From Robertmurraya andreesenii (lineage in GTDB: Bacteria; Bacillota; Bacilli; Bacillales; Cytobacillaceae), in the NCBI RefSeq assembly GCF_030813005.1, contig NZ_JAUSTU010000005.1, positions 62,001-126,000 of the forward strand: a DNA stretch of 64,000 nucleotides. The letters are read 5' to 3'. Every line of letters begins with the position of its first letter. The first letter of the stretch is position 1. This document shows positions 7,628-16,730 of this stretch, one piece after another. Position numbers and translations under genes: made by a program. The notes under the pieces are model-generated. The model made no database searches. It saw only the letters and a list, made by a program, of their open reading frames with translations, and was not told the DNA's origin.

Positions 7628-8101
7628 TTAATGCTCATTATCATTATGGTCGCCATGTTCTTCATCCATATTCATATGTGATGATGAGGAAGCATCCTCT
7701 GGCTCACTAGCCTCTCCAATAACAAATTCCTTTTTCGGCATATTATGCATTTCCTTCGCTGTGACGTGGGAGACGACATAATAGGTTCCCTCTTGCTCAA
7801 AGCTTTTTTCTAATCGATAAATGCCCTTTTCAGCATGCTCAATTTTGACTTTTTCATGATGCTCATCATGAGCCCTCCAAATCTCAAATTGGACATCTGC
7901 ATCTTTTACCTCTTCATCCCCATATGTAACCTTCGCTTCAATCGTGACAGGCTCACCCGCCTCACCCTTTTCAGGATGAACTGTCAGCTTCACATCAATA
8001 AACTGCGGCTCAGCTTCCCCTTTATCTTTATCTTTATCTGAGCATGCTGCCATGAATCCCACTCCAAGTAAAAATACCAAAATGAATAAAAACTTTTTCA
8101 T
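7628..8101 (-). CDS. YtkA-like domain lipoprotein with His-rich tail
   Basis: The N-terminus is a lipoprotein signal (lipobox around LLGVGFMAAC, Cys at about 20), so the protein is probably anchored on the outer face of the membrane. Residues about 35-130 form a beta-sandwich-like domain of the YtkA/FixH type, and the last 25 residues are rich in His, Asp and Met (SSSSHMNMDEEHGDHNDNEH). That composition suggests metal binding, but no metal has been shown. It lies 85 bases downstream of the histidine kinase gene in the same direction and may be part of that operon. Confidence 0.8.
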   Translation of the reverse strand: MKKFLFILVFLLGVGFMAACSDKDKDKGEAEPQFIDVKLTVHPEKGEAGEPVTIEAKVTYGDEEVKDADVQFEIWRAHDEHHEKVKIEHAEKGIYRLEKSFEQEGTYYVVSHVTAKEMHNMPKKEFVIGEASEPEDASSSSHMNMDEEHGDHNDNEH

Positions 8102-8186
8102 GCAATTCTTCTCCTTTGTCCTTATGTAACTTTATTATTTTACCATCAATTTGTGAAGAATAAGTGAAATTTCAATGTTTTTCTAT

Positions 8187-9596
8187 TTACAGTTCATCCA
8201 ATTCCAGAACAGGCAGAATTATATCTACTCTTGTTCCCTTTCCAAGTTGGCTAGAAATTCTTAATTTCCCCTGATGAAGTGCAATAATTTTATCGGAAAT
8301 GGCCAAGCCGAGCCCTGTACCGCCATCAAGCCTTGTCCGTGCCTTATTCACACGATAAAATCTCTCCTTAATATGCTGGAGATCCTTCTCTGGAATGCCC
8401 ACACCAGTATCCGTAATTGAAAGGATACAGCCTTCAGCGTGTTTTTCTAAATGGAGCGTGATTTCCCCTTTCTCCGTATATTTCATCGCATTATCCATCA
8501 TATTTTGGATAACCTGCTCCATTCTTCCTTCGTCACCTAAAATAATGATATCAGGATCTAAATGGGTTGAGAGTTTGATATTTTTTTCTTTCAAAGGAAG
8601 CCTATACTTTTCGATTGCTTCCTCTACTAGCTGTGCAAGAGGGAGCGGTGTTTTTAGGAGCTGAAACTCATCGGTTTCAAGCTTTGTCAAATCCAATAAG
8701 TCTCCAACTAATCTTTCCATTCTTTTTGATTCGCGATGGATGAGGGCAAGGTATTTCTCTTTTTCTTCCTCACTTTTCACGATTCCCAATAACAAAGCCT
8801 CCGTATACCCATTCACATAGCTAAGAGGCGTCCTTAATTCATGGGAAACATTGGCGAGAAACTCCTTTTTCCTCTCATCCTCTTTTTGAATCGAGGAAGA
8901 CATATGATTGAATGCGCGTGCGAGCTGGCCAACTTCATCATCAGAAGTTTGGAGAACACGAACAGAATAGTCCCCTTTTGAAAGCTTGTCAGCTGCTGCC
9001 TTCATTTGCTGAAGTGGCCTCGTTAATTTCTTTACCAATAAAGTTCCTAAGTAAAAGGAAATGACAAGAAAAAGAACTGCGGCAATTAGCCACAAATAGG
9101 TGAAATCCTTTGTCAGCTCTGTAATTCGCGCAAGTGGCACATAGAGATAAATGATTCCTTCTAACCTACTGTCATCAAGAAGTGGGATAATGACAGCTAA
9201 TATTTTCCGATTAAATCTTTCTTCAAAGCCTTGCTTTTGGATGGTCTTCCCTTCTAAAAGCTGCTCCCGTTCTTTTTCCTCAATTAATGTCACATGATTC
9301 GTTTCAAACGGAAAACATGCCGCTAATTCCTTGGGATTGCTGACAACAAATACTTCAAAATCATTCTTGGAATTATACCATTCTATTCTTTCTCTTAACT
9401 CATCATCCAGTGGGCCGCCTTTGTAATCATTTGCTAGGAGCTTCCCTTCTGAAAGCAAGGTTTTCTCTAAATTCTCGACGTATAGTTTTTCATAAAATAG
9501 GTTTGAAAGCAGATAGGAAAAAATTACCGTAATCAAAATCGATGCTATGATCGTCAGCCAAATCTTCGTAGAAAGTGAAAGAGAGCGCAAATTCAT
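8187..9596 (-). CDS. Sensor histidine kinase (HAMP, HisKA, HATPase)
   Basis: A 469-residue membrane sensor: a transmembrane helix at about 11-33, an extracytoplasmic domain to about 163, a second helix at about 165-187, a HAMP linker, the phospho-acceptor box SHELRTPLSYVNGY, the N box NMMDNAMKY and G boxes DTGVGIP and GGTGLGLAI. It would phosphorylate the response regulator encoded immediately upstream; the two genes overlap by 4 bases. The extracytoplasmic sensing domain is not recognisable. Flanking lipoproteins (a beta-propeller upstream, YtkA-like downstream) suggest an envelope or metal-related signal, which is an inference. Confidence 0.93.
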   Translation of the reverse strand: MNLRSLSLSTKIWLTIIASILITVIFSYLLSNLFYEKLYVENLEKTLLSEGKLLANDYKGGPLDDELRERIEWYNSKNDFEVFVVSNPKELAACFPFETNHVTLIEEKEREQLLEGKTIQKQGFEERFNRKILAVIIPLLDDSRLEGIIYLYVPLARITELTKDFTYLWLIAAVLFLVISFYLGTLLVKKLTRPLQQMKAAADKLSKGDYSVRVLQTSDDEVGQLARAFNHMSSSIQKEDERKKEFLANVSHELRTPLSYVNGYTEALLLGIVKSEEEKEKYLALIHRESKRMERLVGDLLDLTKLETDEFQLLKTPLPLAQLVEEAIEKYRLPLKEKNIKLSTHLDPDIIILGDEGRMEQVIQNMMDNAMKYTEKGEITLHLEKHAEGCILSITDTGVGIPEKDLQHIKERFYRVNKARTRLDGGTGLGLAISDKIIALHQGKLRISSQLGKGTRVDIILPVLELDEL

Positions 9597-10273
9597 TCCT
9601 TTGGCACCTCAAACTTATAGCCAATTCCCCAGATCGTTTGAATGTAGTCCCCGGTTCCCAATTTCATTCTTAATGTTTTGATATGTGTATCAACGGTTCT
9701 CAAGCTACCGGTATAATCCATTCCCCAAATACGTTCTAGCAATTGTTCCCTGCTGAGAGATTGCCCCTTATTCTTCACGAAAAAAAGCAGCATCTCATAT
9801 TCCTTTAAGGTGAGAGAAATCGTATCCCCGTCCACCAGCACCGTACGAGCCTTACTATCGATGGTAATCTTTCCGACGCGATGGACATGTTCAGAGAAAG
9901 ACGCATTTCCGGTCCTGCGAATAACTGCTTGAATTCTTGCTGTTAACTCCCCAGGACTAAAGGGCTTCACAATATAATCATCCGCACCCAGTCCAAAGGC
10001 CTTCACCTTATCCCATTCCTCCCCTTTGGCAGAAAGAAAAATAATCGGTAAGTCTGAGAGCTCACGGACGTTTTTGCATACCTCGTATCCATCCTCATCC
10101 GGCATCATAATATCAAGCAGCATAAGGTCCAATTGTTTCTCCTTTAATATTTCATAGGCGGCCTTTCCACTTGAAGCTTGATAACAAATAAACCCAGCAT
10201 TTTCTAAATACATTTGCACCAAATTGCGCATGTCTTCTTCATCATCTACAATCAGGACTCGTATTTCACTCAC
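9593..10273 (-). CDS. OmpR/PhoB-family response regulator
   Basis: 226 residues: a receiver domain with acidic pocket (DDEED), the phospho-accepting Asp in LLDIMMPDEDG and the conserved Lys in FLSAKG, then a C-terminal winged-helix DNA-binding domain (LTLKEYEMLLFF, TVDTHIKTLRMKLG). It is the partner of the kinase at 8187-9596 (4-base overlap) and also overlaps the lipoprotein gene upstream by 8 bases. The target genes are unknown. Confidence 0.95.
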   Translation of the reverse strand: MSEIRVLIVDDEEDMRNLVQMYLENAGFICYQASSGKAAYEILKEKQLDLMLLDIMMPDEDGYEVCKNVRELSDLPIIFLSAKGEEWDKVKAFGLGADDYIVKPFSPGELTARIQAVIRRTGNASFSEHVHRVGKITIDSKARTVLVDGDTISLTLKEYEMLLFFVKNKGQSLSREQLLERIWGMDYTGSLRTVDTHIKTLRMKLGTGDYIQTIWGIGYKFEVPKE

Positions 10274-11252
10274 TGCTCACTCTCTCCCTTAAAATCAGCT
10301 GAAACGGTCCCTTTCCAACTGAAATAGTCGATACATTCTGTAGGTTTTCTGCCTTAATAAGATGAATATCGTTGCTATCATAGCCGGCTACCAGGATATT
10401 TTCACCGAGGATTTTCATATCAAAAGGATTGGCGCCAATTTTGATAGATCCTAATTCGACTCCAGCGTGATCAAGCTTATATAGGGTACTTGAGCCGTGG
10501 CTTAAGACGTAAATGAAATCATTTTTCTCGGCAAAATTAATCGGCATAACCGGCGCAGGAATCGTTCTTACGAGAGCGCCAGAACTTGCATCATAGACAT
10601 GAATATCTGTTTCAGTCTCCGTTCCTTCTCCGTGGCCGCCAATCCAAATTTCTCCTTTGTCCTCCCTCAGTAATCCTCCTGTTGCCTGAGAATGAATGGA
10701 GAAGCCACCAACCTTTTTCTTATTAAAAATATCGACGATCGATAGACTATTAGATTGGTAGCTGATAATGTAGAGAAATTTGCCTTTACTATCCTCAAGG
10801 AGGGTAAGAGGACCATCATCAACCTTCACCCGTGCTAATTCCTTTCCATCCAGCGTATAAAAACGAATGGCATTTAAGGCTTGATCGGCAAAAGCAATCT
10901 CTTCTTGATTTTCTAGTACCTTCCCGTTTGCGATTCCAGCTCCCGTGTTCCAGCTAGCGGTCTTCTTCCCCTCCCTTAACGAAAAAAGATCAATGGTGTC
11001 TGCTTGTTTTCCATATAACAGGAGGTGGTCGCCATCTGGCATGACCATTCCTCCTACATAAGGCTTATCCATTTGCCACTCTTCAATTTTCTCGCCCTTA
11101 TGTATATTTACAAATGAGATTGTCTGATCCTTAAGATTTACTGTTATTGCCAGATCGCCCTGATCAAGGATTGAAGGGTATTGCTCTCCTTTACAGGCAA
11201 CCAAAAATAACACGAAAATAAACAGGACCATTGGTTTAGTCAAGCTTCTCAT
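10266..11252 (-). CDS. Beta-propeller (YVTN-like) lipoprotein
   Basis: A lipoprotein signal (FVLFLVAC, Cys at about 20) is followed by about 300 residues with repeating blade-like units ending in motifs such as TIDLFSL, SLSIVDI and DIHVYDASSG, as in YncE/YVTN seven-bladed propellers. It is probably exposed outside the membrane and may serve as a binding or sensing partner. It is the first gene of the cluster with the two-component system, overlapping the regulator gene by 8 bases. No catalytic residues are evident. Confidence 0.8.
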   Translation of the reverse strand: MRSLTKPMVLFIFVLFLVACKGEQYPSILDQGDLAITVNLKDQTISFVNIHKGEKIEEWQMDKPYVGGMVMPDGDHLLLYGKQADTIDLFSLREGKKTASWNTGAGIANGKVLENQEEIAFADQALNAIRFYTLDGKELARVKVDDGPLTLLEDSKGKFLYIISYQSNSLSIVDIFNKKKVGGFSIHSQATGGLLREDKGEIWIGGHGEGTETETDIHVYDASSGALVRTIPAPVMPINFAEKNDFIYVLSHGSSTLYKLDHAGVELGSIKIGANPFDMKILGENILVAGYDSNDIHLIKAENLQNVSTISVGKGPFQLILRERVSSE

Positions 11253-11422
11253 TGATTTGTACTCCTTGTACCAACGCCATTTTATCAGGCTCTTTTCTCA
11301 AAGCTACCATCATTATAGCCTAGGATTGTGAGAAAACTGTGAAATTGTGGCGAAAAATACATAAATCATCGGTCAAACGCAAAAAATAACAGAAGCCATA
11401 TTCATTGAAAGGAGTCCTGAGC

Positions 11423-11674
11423 GTGAGCACACCCTATTGTTGTCCAAATTGTAAAACGAACCGAAGTCGTTTTAATATAATCAGGCAGGATGCACAGGCT
11501 GTAAAAATGGATCCAAGTACAGGCGATGTCATTGAGGAATATACGAGTAATGAACAGTTAAGCCCCTTCCACATGGCTTATAATGGTCCGAGCACTCGTG
11601 TTCAATGTGCGGTATGTGGTCTCATTGAGGATGAAAAGACATTTATCAAGTTTGGCGAGAAAAATAACTCTTGA
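11423..11674 (+). CDS. Small zinc-ribbon-like protein, 83 aa
   Basis: Two cysteine pairs (CCPNCK near the N-terminus and CAVCG near residue 60) form a probable treble-clef or zinc ribbon. Between them lies a polar segment. The GTG start at 11423 has GAAAGGAG 8 bases upstream; the TTG six codons earlier lies inside that site. It is a single gene facing the convergent gene at 11687. The family was not recognised; a nucleic-acid or protein-binding role is possible. Confidence 0.7.
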   Translation: MSTPYCCPNCKTNRSRFNIIRQDAQAVKMDPSTGDVIEEYTSNEQLSPFHMAYNGPSTRVQCAVCGLIEDEKTFIKFGEKNNS

Positions 11675-11686
11675 GTAGCTCAAGCG

Positions 11687-12517
11687 TTATTTTTTAAGAC
11701 CTTGTACCTCTAAAAAGGAATGGGCATCAATTTTCCAACCTCCGTAGGGAGAAAGCCGAATAAGATGAATTTCTCCATCGATGCGTTTTCTTCCTTGATC
11801 TCTCAAGAGCCAGTCCATTTCAATTGGAATAGAGAGTGTTAAGACGCCCTCCAAATCCTCTTCCGGCAACATGGGCATCTTTGTAATAGCGACACTGTCT
11901 ACCCGTGGTAATATTTCCGACCAATCGAGATTCTGCTCAGTAGTTAAATCAATAATCCTTTCATCGTCCTCCTTTATCCCCGCCACAAAAGCACTGACAA
12001 GTTCATAAGGAGTCGCTTTTTGAAGATATCTCTCAAGATTTCCCGCCGCTTTTAGAATCATTAGCTTATGGGATAAATCCATGAAATTCCGCCGATGGGT
12101 GGTACTTCCATAAAAATGGATGCAGAAATGCCCTGGAAAGTTATTTTGAAGTGCCCCTGCTCCATGAGGCATTCCGTGCATGGATGCAGCAATCTTTTTC
12201 TTATCATGGATGACCAGGATCGCCCTTCTCTTCCAGCTCCACTTTCCTTGATAGATTTCCTTCATGATTCTTGTATCTTTATTTGTAAGTGGCTGTACAT
12301 CCGCATGTCGGCTGCCCGCCCGTCTCTGAACCCGAAATTCTTTCCCTGTCAGTACATCTCGGACAATGAATTTCGTATATTTAGGAATTAGTTCATTTAC
12401 CTCCTCCCACGGAATCATCTCTATTTCAGTAGAGGAGTCAGAATTTTTCTTTCCTAAAACAGCAGAATTTCCGGTAAAGAGAACAAAGAATATAAGACCT
12501 ATAACAATTATTCTCAT
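11687..12517 (-). CDS. Secreted protein with divergent L,D-transpeptidase-like motif
   Basis: A 276-residue protein with an N-terminal signal peptide (about 1-22). The central region has SRHADVQPLT, then WSWKRRAILVIHD, then a stretch in which His is followed 14 residues later by GHFCIH. That spacing resembles the YkuD L,D-transpeptidase motif (His, 14-17 residues, Ser/Thr-His-Gly-Cys-hydrophobic-Asn), although Gly and Asn positions are altered. No Pfam name comes to mind. A cell-wall role is inferred from secretion, the motif and the neighbouring cell-wall genes (ctpA, yodJ). ATG at 12517 is preceded by GAAGTGAGGAAAT. Confidence 0.65.
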   Translation of the reverse strand: MRIIVIGLIFFVLFTGNSAVLGKKNSDSSTEIEMIPWEEVNELIPKYTKFIVRDVLTGKEFRVQRRAGSRHADVQPLTNKDTRIMKEIYQGKWSWKRRAILVIHDKKKIAASMHGMPHGAGALQNNFPGHFCIHFYGSTTHRRNFMDLSHKLMILKAAGNLERYLQKATPYELVSAFVAGIKEDDERIIDLTTEQNLDWSEILPRVDSVAITKMPMLPEEDLEGVLTLSIPIEMDWLLRDQGRKRIDGEIHLIRLSPYGGWKIDAHSFLEVQGLKK

Positions 12518-12587
12518 ATTTCCTCACTTCTCCAAAAGTATCAAGACAAAAAATATATATGGAGAGTTTCCCCTGTGAGCCCATGAG

Positions 12588-13004
12588 TCATTCATCTATT
12601 TTGTGGTTTCTATCTGTTTCCTCTATTCGATCATGAATCATTTCCTCTACTAAGCAATTGATTTTTTTTTCAATTGTCGTTGGGTCATTTTTCGTTAAGT
12701 ATCCGATATTCTGAAACATTTCCTTCCTGCATCGCCAAATAGGAATATAGGCATTTGGAAAATACTCCTGCTCTTCTTCGATTCCAATTTCAATATAGGA
12801 CTCATAATGTTCCTCGAATATTTGATTCGATTCAGCCATTTTTCCTTTTCGAGTTCTTAGAAATTCAATCGAAATTTCCACGCCAAATTTTTCGAATTCC
12901 TGGCGATATCGCTCCTCAAGTCTGCTGCAAATAACCGAACTTGCAGTTTCTAGGTTCAAAATATAATCCCTGAGCTGCTCATTTAACTCTACAACCTGTA
13001 ACAA
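12588..13004 (-). CDS. Hypothetical protein, 138 aa
   Basis: A soluble, charged protein with predicted helices, no signal peptide and no membrane segment. Notable stretches are LETASSVICSRLEERYRQEF near the start and a Lys/Glu-rich C-terminus. ATG at 13004 is preceded by AGAGGTGATGAATTG. It lies 70 bases upstream of the secreted protein gene in the same direction. The family was not recognised. Confidence 0.6.
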   Translation of the reverse strand: MLQVVELNEQLRDYILNLETASSVICSRLEERYRQEFEKFGVEISIEFLRTRKGKMAESNQIFEEHYESYIEIGIEEEQEYFPNAYIPIWRCRKEMFQNIGYLTKNDPTTIEKKINCLVEEMIHDRIEETDRNHKIDE

Positions 13005-13184
13005 TTCATCACCTCTAGTACAGCTCTTTCCCTAACATTAGACAAAAATTATCTCTAAGGAGTCATTTTAGCCGATTTCCCTTCTTGTTACAAATGATTT
13101 GAAGGGCTAAGCCCATGAGTAAAAATATTCGATAAACTAGTTATCCACGATAACGAAATCACTAGTACCCTAAATAGACAGAAA

Positions 13185-13205
13185 AACCCTCCGCATTGGA
13201 GGGTT
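13185..13205 (-). terminator. Terminator of ctpA
   Basis: An 8-bp stem AACCCTCC / GGAGGGTT is followed on the minus strand by TTTTTC. The ctpA stop codon lies within the stem. Confidence 0.85.
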
Positions 13206-14685
13206 AAGAATTGAGTTGTTGCTTTAATAGCTCAACTGCTTTTTGAATTTGAGTATCATTTTGGTTGATCAGCTCTCTTAGTTTTTCCATCAGCTTCAGG
13301 GTTGTCTCACCCTTCAGAACCCCATTCGGTTCTAAATTCTCCGCTTTTTGGAATGCCTTCAAGGCTGACTCTGTTTTCTCATCAAAGAATCCATCTTCTC
13401 TTCCTGGGTCATATCCTAAGGCTTTTAACATACCTTGCGCTGATTTGATTTGAGCGGACGTACTTGATAGCTTAAATTCTTCCTCAGGATTAATCAAGGT
13501 TAAGGTTGAATAATCAGGTAGGGCCACCTCGTAATCAGGCTTGATTCCTTTCTCATGAATCCAATTTTCCTTCGGTGTTAGCCATTTCTCCGTTGTAAAC
13601 TTCAAAGTAGAGCCGTCATCAAAATCCTGTGGACGTTGTACCGTACCTTTCCCAAAGGATTTTTCCCCGACTAAAGGAACCCCTGCCGATTCACTAACAG
13701 CCGCAGCGAATATTTCAGAAGCACTTGCACTGCCCTTATCAATCACGACCACAAGAGGAATATTTGAGCTGTTCTTGTTACTTGACTTCATTTCCTCAAT
13801 ATTTCCATCACGGTCCTCTATTTTGAAAAGAACCTTCCCTTCTGGGACAAACAGACTGGAAATTTTAATCGCTTGATCTAAAAGACCACCAGGGTTCTGA
13901 CGTAAATCCAGAACGATGCCCTTCATTCCCTGTTTTTGTAAATCATTCAATACATCGACCAACTCCTTCGATGTATTCTCAGAAAACGACGTAATTTGCA
14001 CCTTCGCAATCGATTCATCAATCATTTCACCATGCACTGTCTCTAGCGGGATTGTGTCACGAACAACAGTAATTTTTATAGGTTCGGTTTGTCCAGGACG
14101 CTGTATCGTCAGTTCAACCTTTGTTCCCTTTTTCCCTCTAATGAGCATGACGGCCTCTGTTGAGCTCATGCCTTGTATGCTCTTACCGTCTACAGCCAAA
14201 ATTTTATCCTCTGGCTTGATTCCAGCTTTTTCCGCAGGCGATCCCTTCAGAGGTGATACTACGACGATAAAACCCTCTCTTTCTTGGATTTCAGCACCTA
14301 TCCCTTCAAAGGAGGAGGAAATGCTTTGATGGAAGCTTGCCGCCTCATCTTCATTCATATAATCAGAGTATGGATCATCCAGCGATTCGACCATTCCATT
14401 GATGGCACCATTCACCAGCTTATTTTCATCAACATCTTTATAATAATTCTCCTTAATCGTGTCAAAAGCCGTATACAGCTTCTCAAACTCTTTTCTTTCT
14501 TTTATTACAGGAACTGCTTTTTCATCACCAAATGCCAATGCAAAGGTGGTAATCCCTGCTGATAAAAATACAACAAAGAACAAAAGCATGACGAAGTGGA
14601 ACTTTTTCATCTGAATGAAACCAGATTGGTTCTCGCCTTGCTCTTTGTTTACGTCTTCGTTTTCCAAACCATTCACCACTTTCAT
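13204..14685 (-). CDS. ctpA: Carboxy-terminal processing serine protease (S41)
   Basis: The 493-residue membrane-anchored protease has an N-terminal helix at about 28-50, a PDZ domain at about 135-205, and an S41 catalytic domain with the Ser in GSASASE and the Lys in GEKSFGKGTVQ. A C-terminal peptidoglycan-binding domain (AQGMLKALGYDPGREDGFF) completes it. This family trims substrate C-termini outside the membrane; B. subtilis CtpB acts in SigK checkpoint signalling, and CtpA is its paralogue. Position beside yodJ and deoD matches B. subtilis ctpA. The start is not certain; a GTG two codons downstream also fits. Confidence 0.9.
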   Translation of the reverse strand: MKVVNGLENEDVNKEQGENQSGFIQMKKFHFVMLLFFVVFLSAGITTFALAFGDEKAVPVIKERKEFEKLYTAFDTIKENYYKDVDENKLVNGAINGMVESLDDPYSDYMNEDEAASFHQSISSSFEGIGAEIQEREGFIVVVSPLKGSPAEKAGIKPEDKILAVDGKSIQGMSSTEAVMLIRGKKGTKVELTIQRPGQTEPIKITVVRDTIPLETVHGEMIDESIAKVQITSFSENTSKELVDVLNDLQKQGMKGIVLDLRQNPGGLLDQAIKISSLFVPEGKVLFKIEDRDGNIEEMKSSNKNSSNIPLVVVIDKGSASASEIFAAAVSESAGVPLVGEKSFGKGTVQRPQDFDDGSTLKFTTEKWLTPKENWIHEKGIKPDYEVALPDYSTLTLINPEEEFKLSSTSAQIKSAQGMLKALGYDPGREDGFFDEKTESALKAFQKAENLEPNGVLKGETTLKLMEKLRELINQNDTQIQKAVELLKQQLNS

Positions 14686-14782
14686 TTCGGTCGAACCTTA
14701 GTATTTAGAATAACATTTTTATAAAAAAATTAACAAAGAAAAACGGACAGACTGTTAATAAAATATTAACAAATTATGATCA

Positions 14783-15595
14783 CTATATTTTTTCGACGAT
14801 CTTAAAGTATTCCTCAAGCGTTAACTGCTGTTTATAAATCGTAGTTGCCGCATCTACTCCAACATAACGGAAATGCCATGGCTCATATTGATATCCGGTA
14901 ATGCTTTCTTTCCCTTTTGGATATCTTAAAATAAAGCCGTATTTATGAGCGTTGCTGGCCAGCCATTTCCCTTCCTTCGTTTCACCAAATGATTCGATCA
15001 ATTCGAGTCTAACACTGCGGCTAGAAATATCCATCGCAAGGCCTGTTTGATGTTCACTATAGCCAGGAATGGCAACAACAGTTGCAGCGGCGGCCTGTCC
15101 CACTTGGTTGGACTTGGCATCAAAAACATTTTTTTGACGTGTATAGGAACGATAGCCTGAAACAGCAAAGAGCTCTACCCCATTATTCTGAGCTTCCTCA
15201 AACATCGATTCTAAGCGCTCGGCAGCTTCTCTACGCAAATAGCTTTTCTCTATATCAACGTCACCAAATGAAAAATCAACATTGGGGCGAACTAAATCCT
15301 CAGGTGAATAATCAGAGGGCAATGCGAATTCCTTGTTGACTAAAGCCAGGATGTTTAACGGATTTTGGATCACCATTTTTCCGTCTACCTCTTTAATATC
15401 ATTAAAGAATTGAGAATCTAAGGTAGGACGGGTTTCCTCTGCTTTAGGCTTTTCTTGTTTTGTTTTCTGTGCTCCTTGATGCTCATCGTTTGAGTTTACA
15501 AACGGAATCTTATCCACAAAGCCATGAAATGGACTGCAGCCACTCAAAAATCCAATAATACCTAATGTACAACCAATGATCATTAATTTTTTCAT
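14783..15595 (-). CDS. yodJ: D-alanyl-D-alanine carboxypeptidase (M15B, VanY/LdcB type) lipoprotein
   Basis: A zinc peptidase trimming D-Ala from peptidoglycan stem peptides outside the cell. Its lipoprotein signal ends in FLSGC. The M15B core shows SGYRSYTRQK, the zinc ligands in EHQTGLAMD and the final ligand in EPWHFRYVG. About 45 polar residues form a linker after the lipid anchor. ATG at 15595 is chosen because GGTGGG lies 5 bases upstream; an ATG ten codons earlier has no ribosome-binding site. Between ctpA and deoD, as yodJ in B. subtilis. Confidence 0.9.
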   Translation of the reverse strand: MKKLMIIGCTLGIIGFLSGCSPFHGFVDKIPFVNSNDEHQGAQKTKQEKPKAEETRPTLDSQFFNDIKEVDGKMVIQNPLNILALVNKEFALPSDYSPEDLVRPNVDFSFGDVDIEKSYLRREAAERLESMFEEAQNNGVELFAVSGYRSYTRQKNVFDAKSNQVGQAAAATVVAIPGYSEHQTGLAMDISSRSVRLELIESFGETKEGKWLASNAHKYGFILRYPKGKESITGYQYEPWHFRYVGVDAATTIYKQQLTLEEYFKIVEKI

Positions 15596-15748
15596 TCTTA
15601 CCCACCAAATCTTTTTCAAATTCATATAAAATATACTTATTTATTCTACAATAACTTCGCCCAGAAGGATAGGGAAATTAGTAGCTGAAAATTAGTTCGG
15701 GTACAAAAATAGCTCCACTTTATTAAAAAAGTGAAGCTAAATAAACAG

Positions 15749-16450
15749 TTATTTCGTCACGGCTTCCAGTGCTACCTCGATCATCTCATTGAATGTTGTT
15801 TGTCTTTCCTCTGCAGTGGTTTCTTCTCCCGTTAAAATATGGTCACTTACAGTTAAGACTGACAATGCCTTGCGTCCATATTTTGCCGCCAGTGTGTACA
15901 GAGCAGCTGTTTCCATTTCAATTGCAAGGATTTGGTATTGCGCCCATTTTTCATGATCTGCATGATCATTATAAAACATATCAGCCGTAAATACATTTCC
16001 AGCTTTTAAATGCAGACCCTTTTCTACCCCAGCTTCATAGGCCTTCCTCAAAAGCTCAAAATCAGCTGTCGGGGCATAGTCAATTCCCCCAAAGATGAAC
16101 CGGTTCATTTGAGAATCAGTAGATGCGCTCATGGCAAGAATGACATCTCTTACTTTTACATCCTTTTGGATCGCACCACAAGTTCCAACCCGTATAAGAT
16201 TCTGTACACCATAGCTCTGCATAAGCTCATTAATATAAATGGAGATGGATGGTACTCCCATGCCTGTCCCTTGAACTGAAATTCTTTTCCCTTTATAGGT
16301 ACCTGTGTAGCCTAACATATTGCGAACTTCGTTATAGCAACTCACATTTTCCAAAAATGTCTCTGCAATATATTTGGCACGCAATGGATCCCCAGGTAAT
16401 AAGACTGTGTCAGCGATTTCATTTTCTTTTGCTCCAATATGTATACTCAT
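15749..16450 (-). CDS. deoD: Purine-nucleoside phosphorylase
   Basis: A 233-residue hexameric-type enzyme that splits purine (deoxy)nucleosides with phosphate to base and (deoxy)ribose-1-phosphate for salvage. Characteristic segments are LLPGDPLRAKYIAETFL, the phosphate-binding RVGTCGA, IEMETAALY with the ribose-binding Met-Glu, and the Asp in TVSDH. ATG is preceded by AGGAGGAGATACAT. No purine riboswitch or PurBox was seen in the 140-base region upstream. Confidence 0.97.
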   Translation of the reverse strand: MSIHIGAKENEIADTVLLPGDPLRAKYIAETFLENVSCYNEVRNMLGYTGTYKGKRISVQGTGMGVPSISIYINELMQSYGVQNLIRVGTCGAIQKDVKVRDVILAMSASTDSQMNRFIFGGIDYAPTADFELLRKAYEAGVEKGLHLKAGNVFTADMFYNDHADHEKWAQYQILAIEMETAALYTLAAKYGRKALSVLTVSDHILTGEETTAEERQTTFNEMIEVALEAVTK

Positions 16451-16589
16451 ATGTATCTCCTCCTACGATAAATAAAGAGCCATGTTTATTATACCCTTTT
16501 ATATAAGGTTTGTAGAAAGAAATTGGTATAGATTTTTTTGTTCAAAGGGGAAATGCTATTTTTAGGGCTGATAAAGGAGGAGAATTTTC

Positions 16590-16721
16590 ATGGCGAAGGA
16601 AAAAATGAGCAAAAAATTACGGCAGGCTGTCCAGCATGCAAATGAGACAAATCCGTCATCAAGATCCAATACGGAACCACATACATCGCTGACGGTTAGA
16701 AGACAGCATAAGAAATCATAG
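16590..16721 (+). CDS. Small basic protein, 43 aa
   Basis: Read from the sequence: AAAGGAGGAG 7 bases before ATG, product beginning MAKEKMSKKLRQAVQ and ending RRQHKKS, TAG at 16719-16721. It is rich in Lys, Arg, Gln, Asn and Ser with no hydrophobic core, as in minor small acid-soluble spore proteins, but I cannot place it in a named Ssp family. The next small gene starts 10 bases later, so the two form an operon. Confidence 0.65.
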   Translation: MAKEKMSKKLRQAVQHANETNPSSRSNTEPHTSLTVRRQHKKS

Positions 16722-16730
16722 GAGGCCGCT

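Noticed and set aside
13916..14329. 137-codon plus-strand frame opposite ctpA
   Set aside because: Shadow of the ctpA reading frame; no ribosome-binding site and low-complexity composition.
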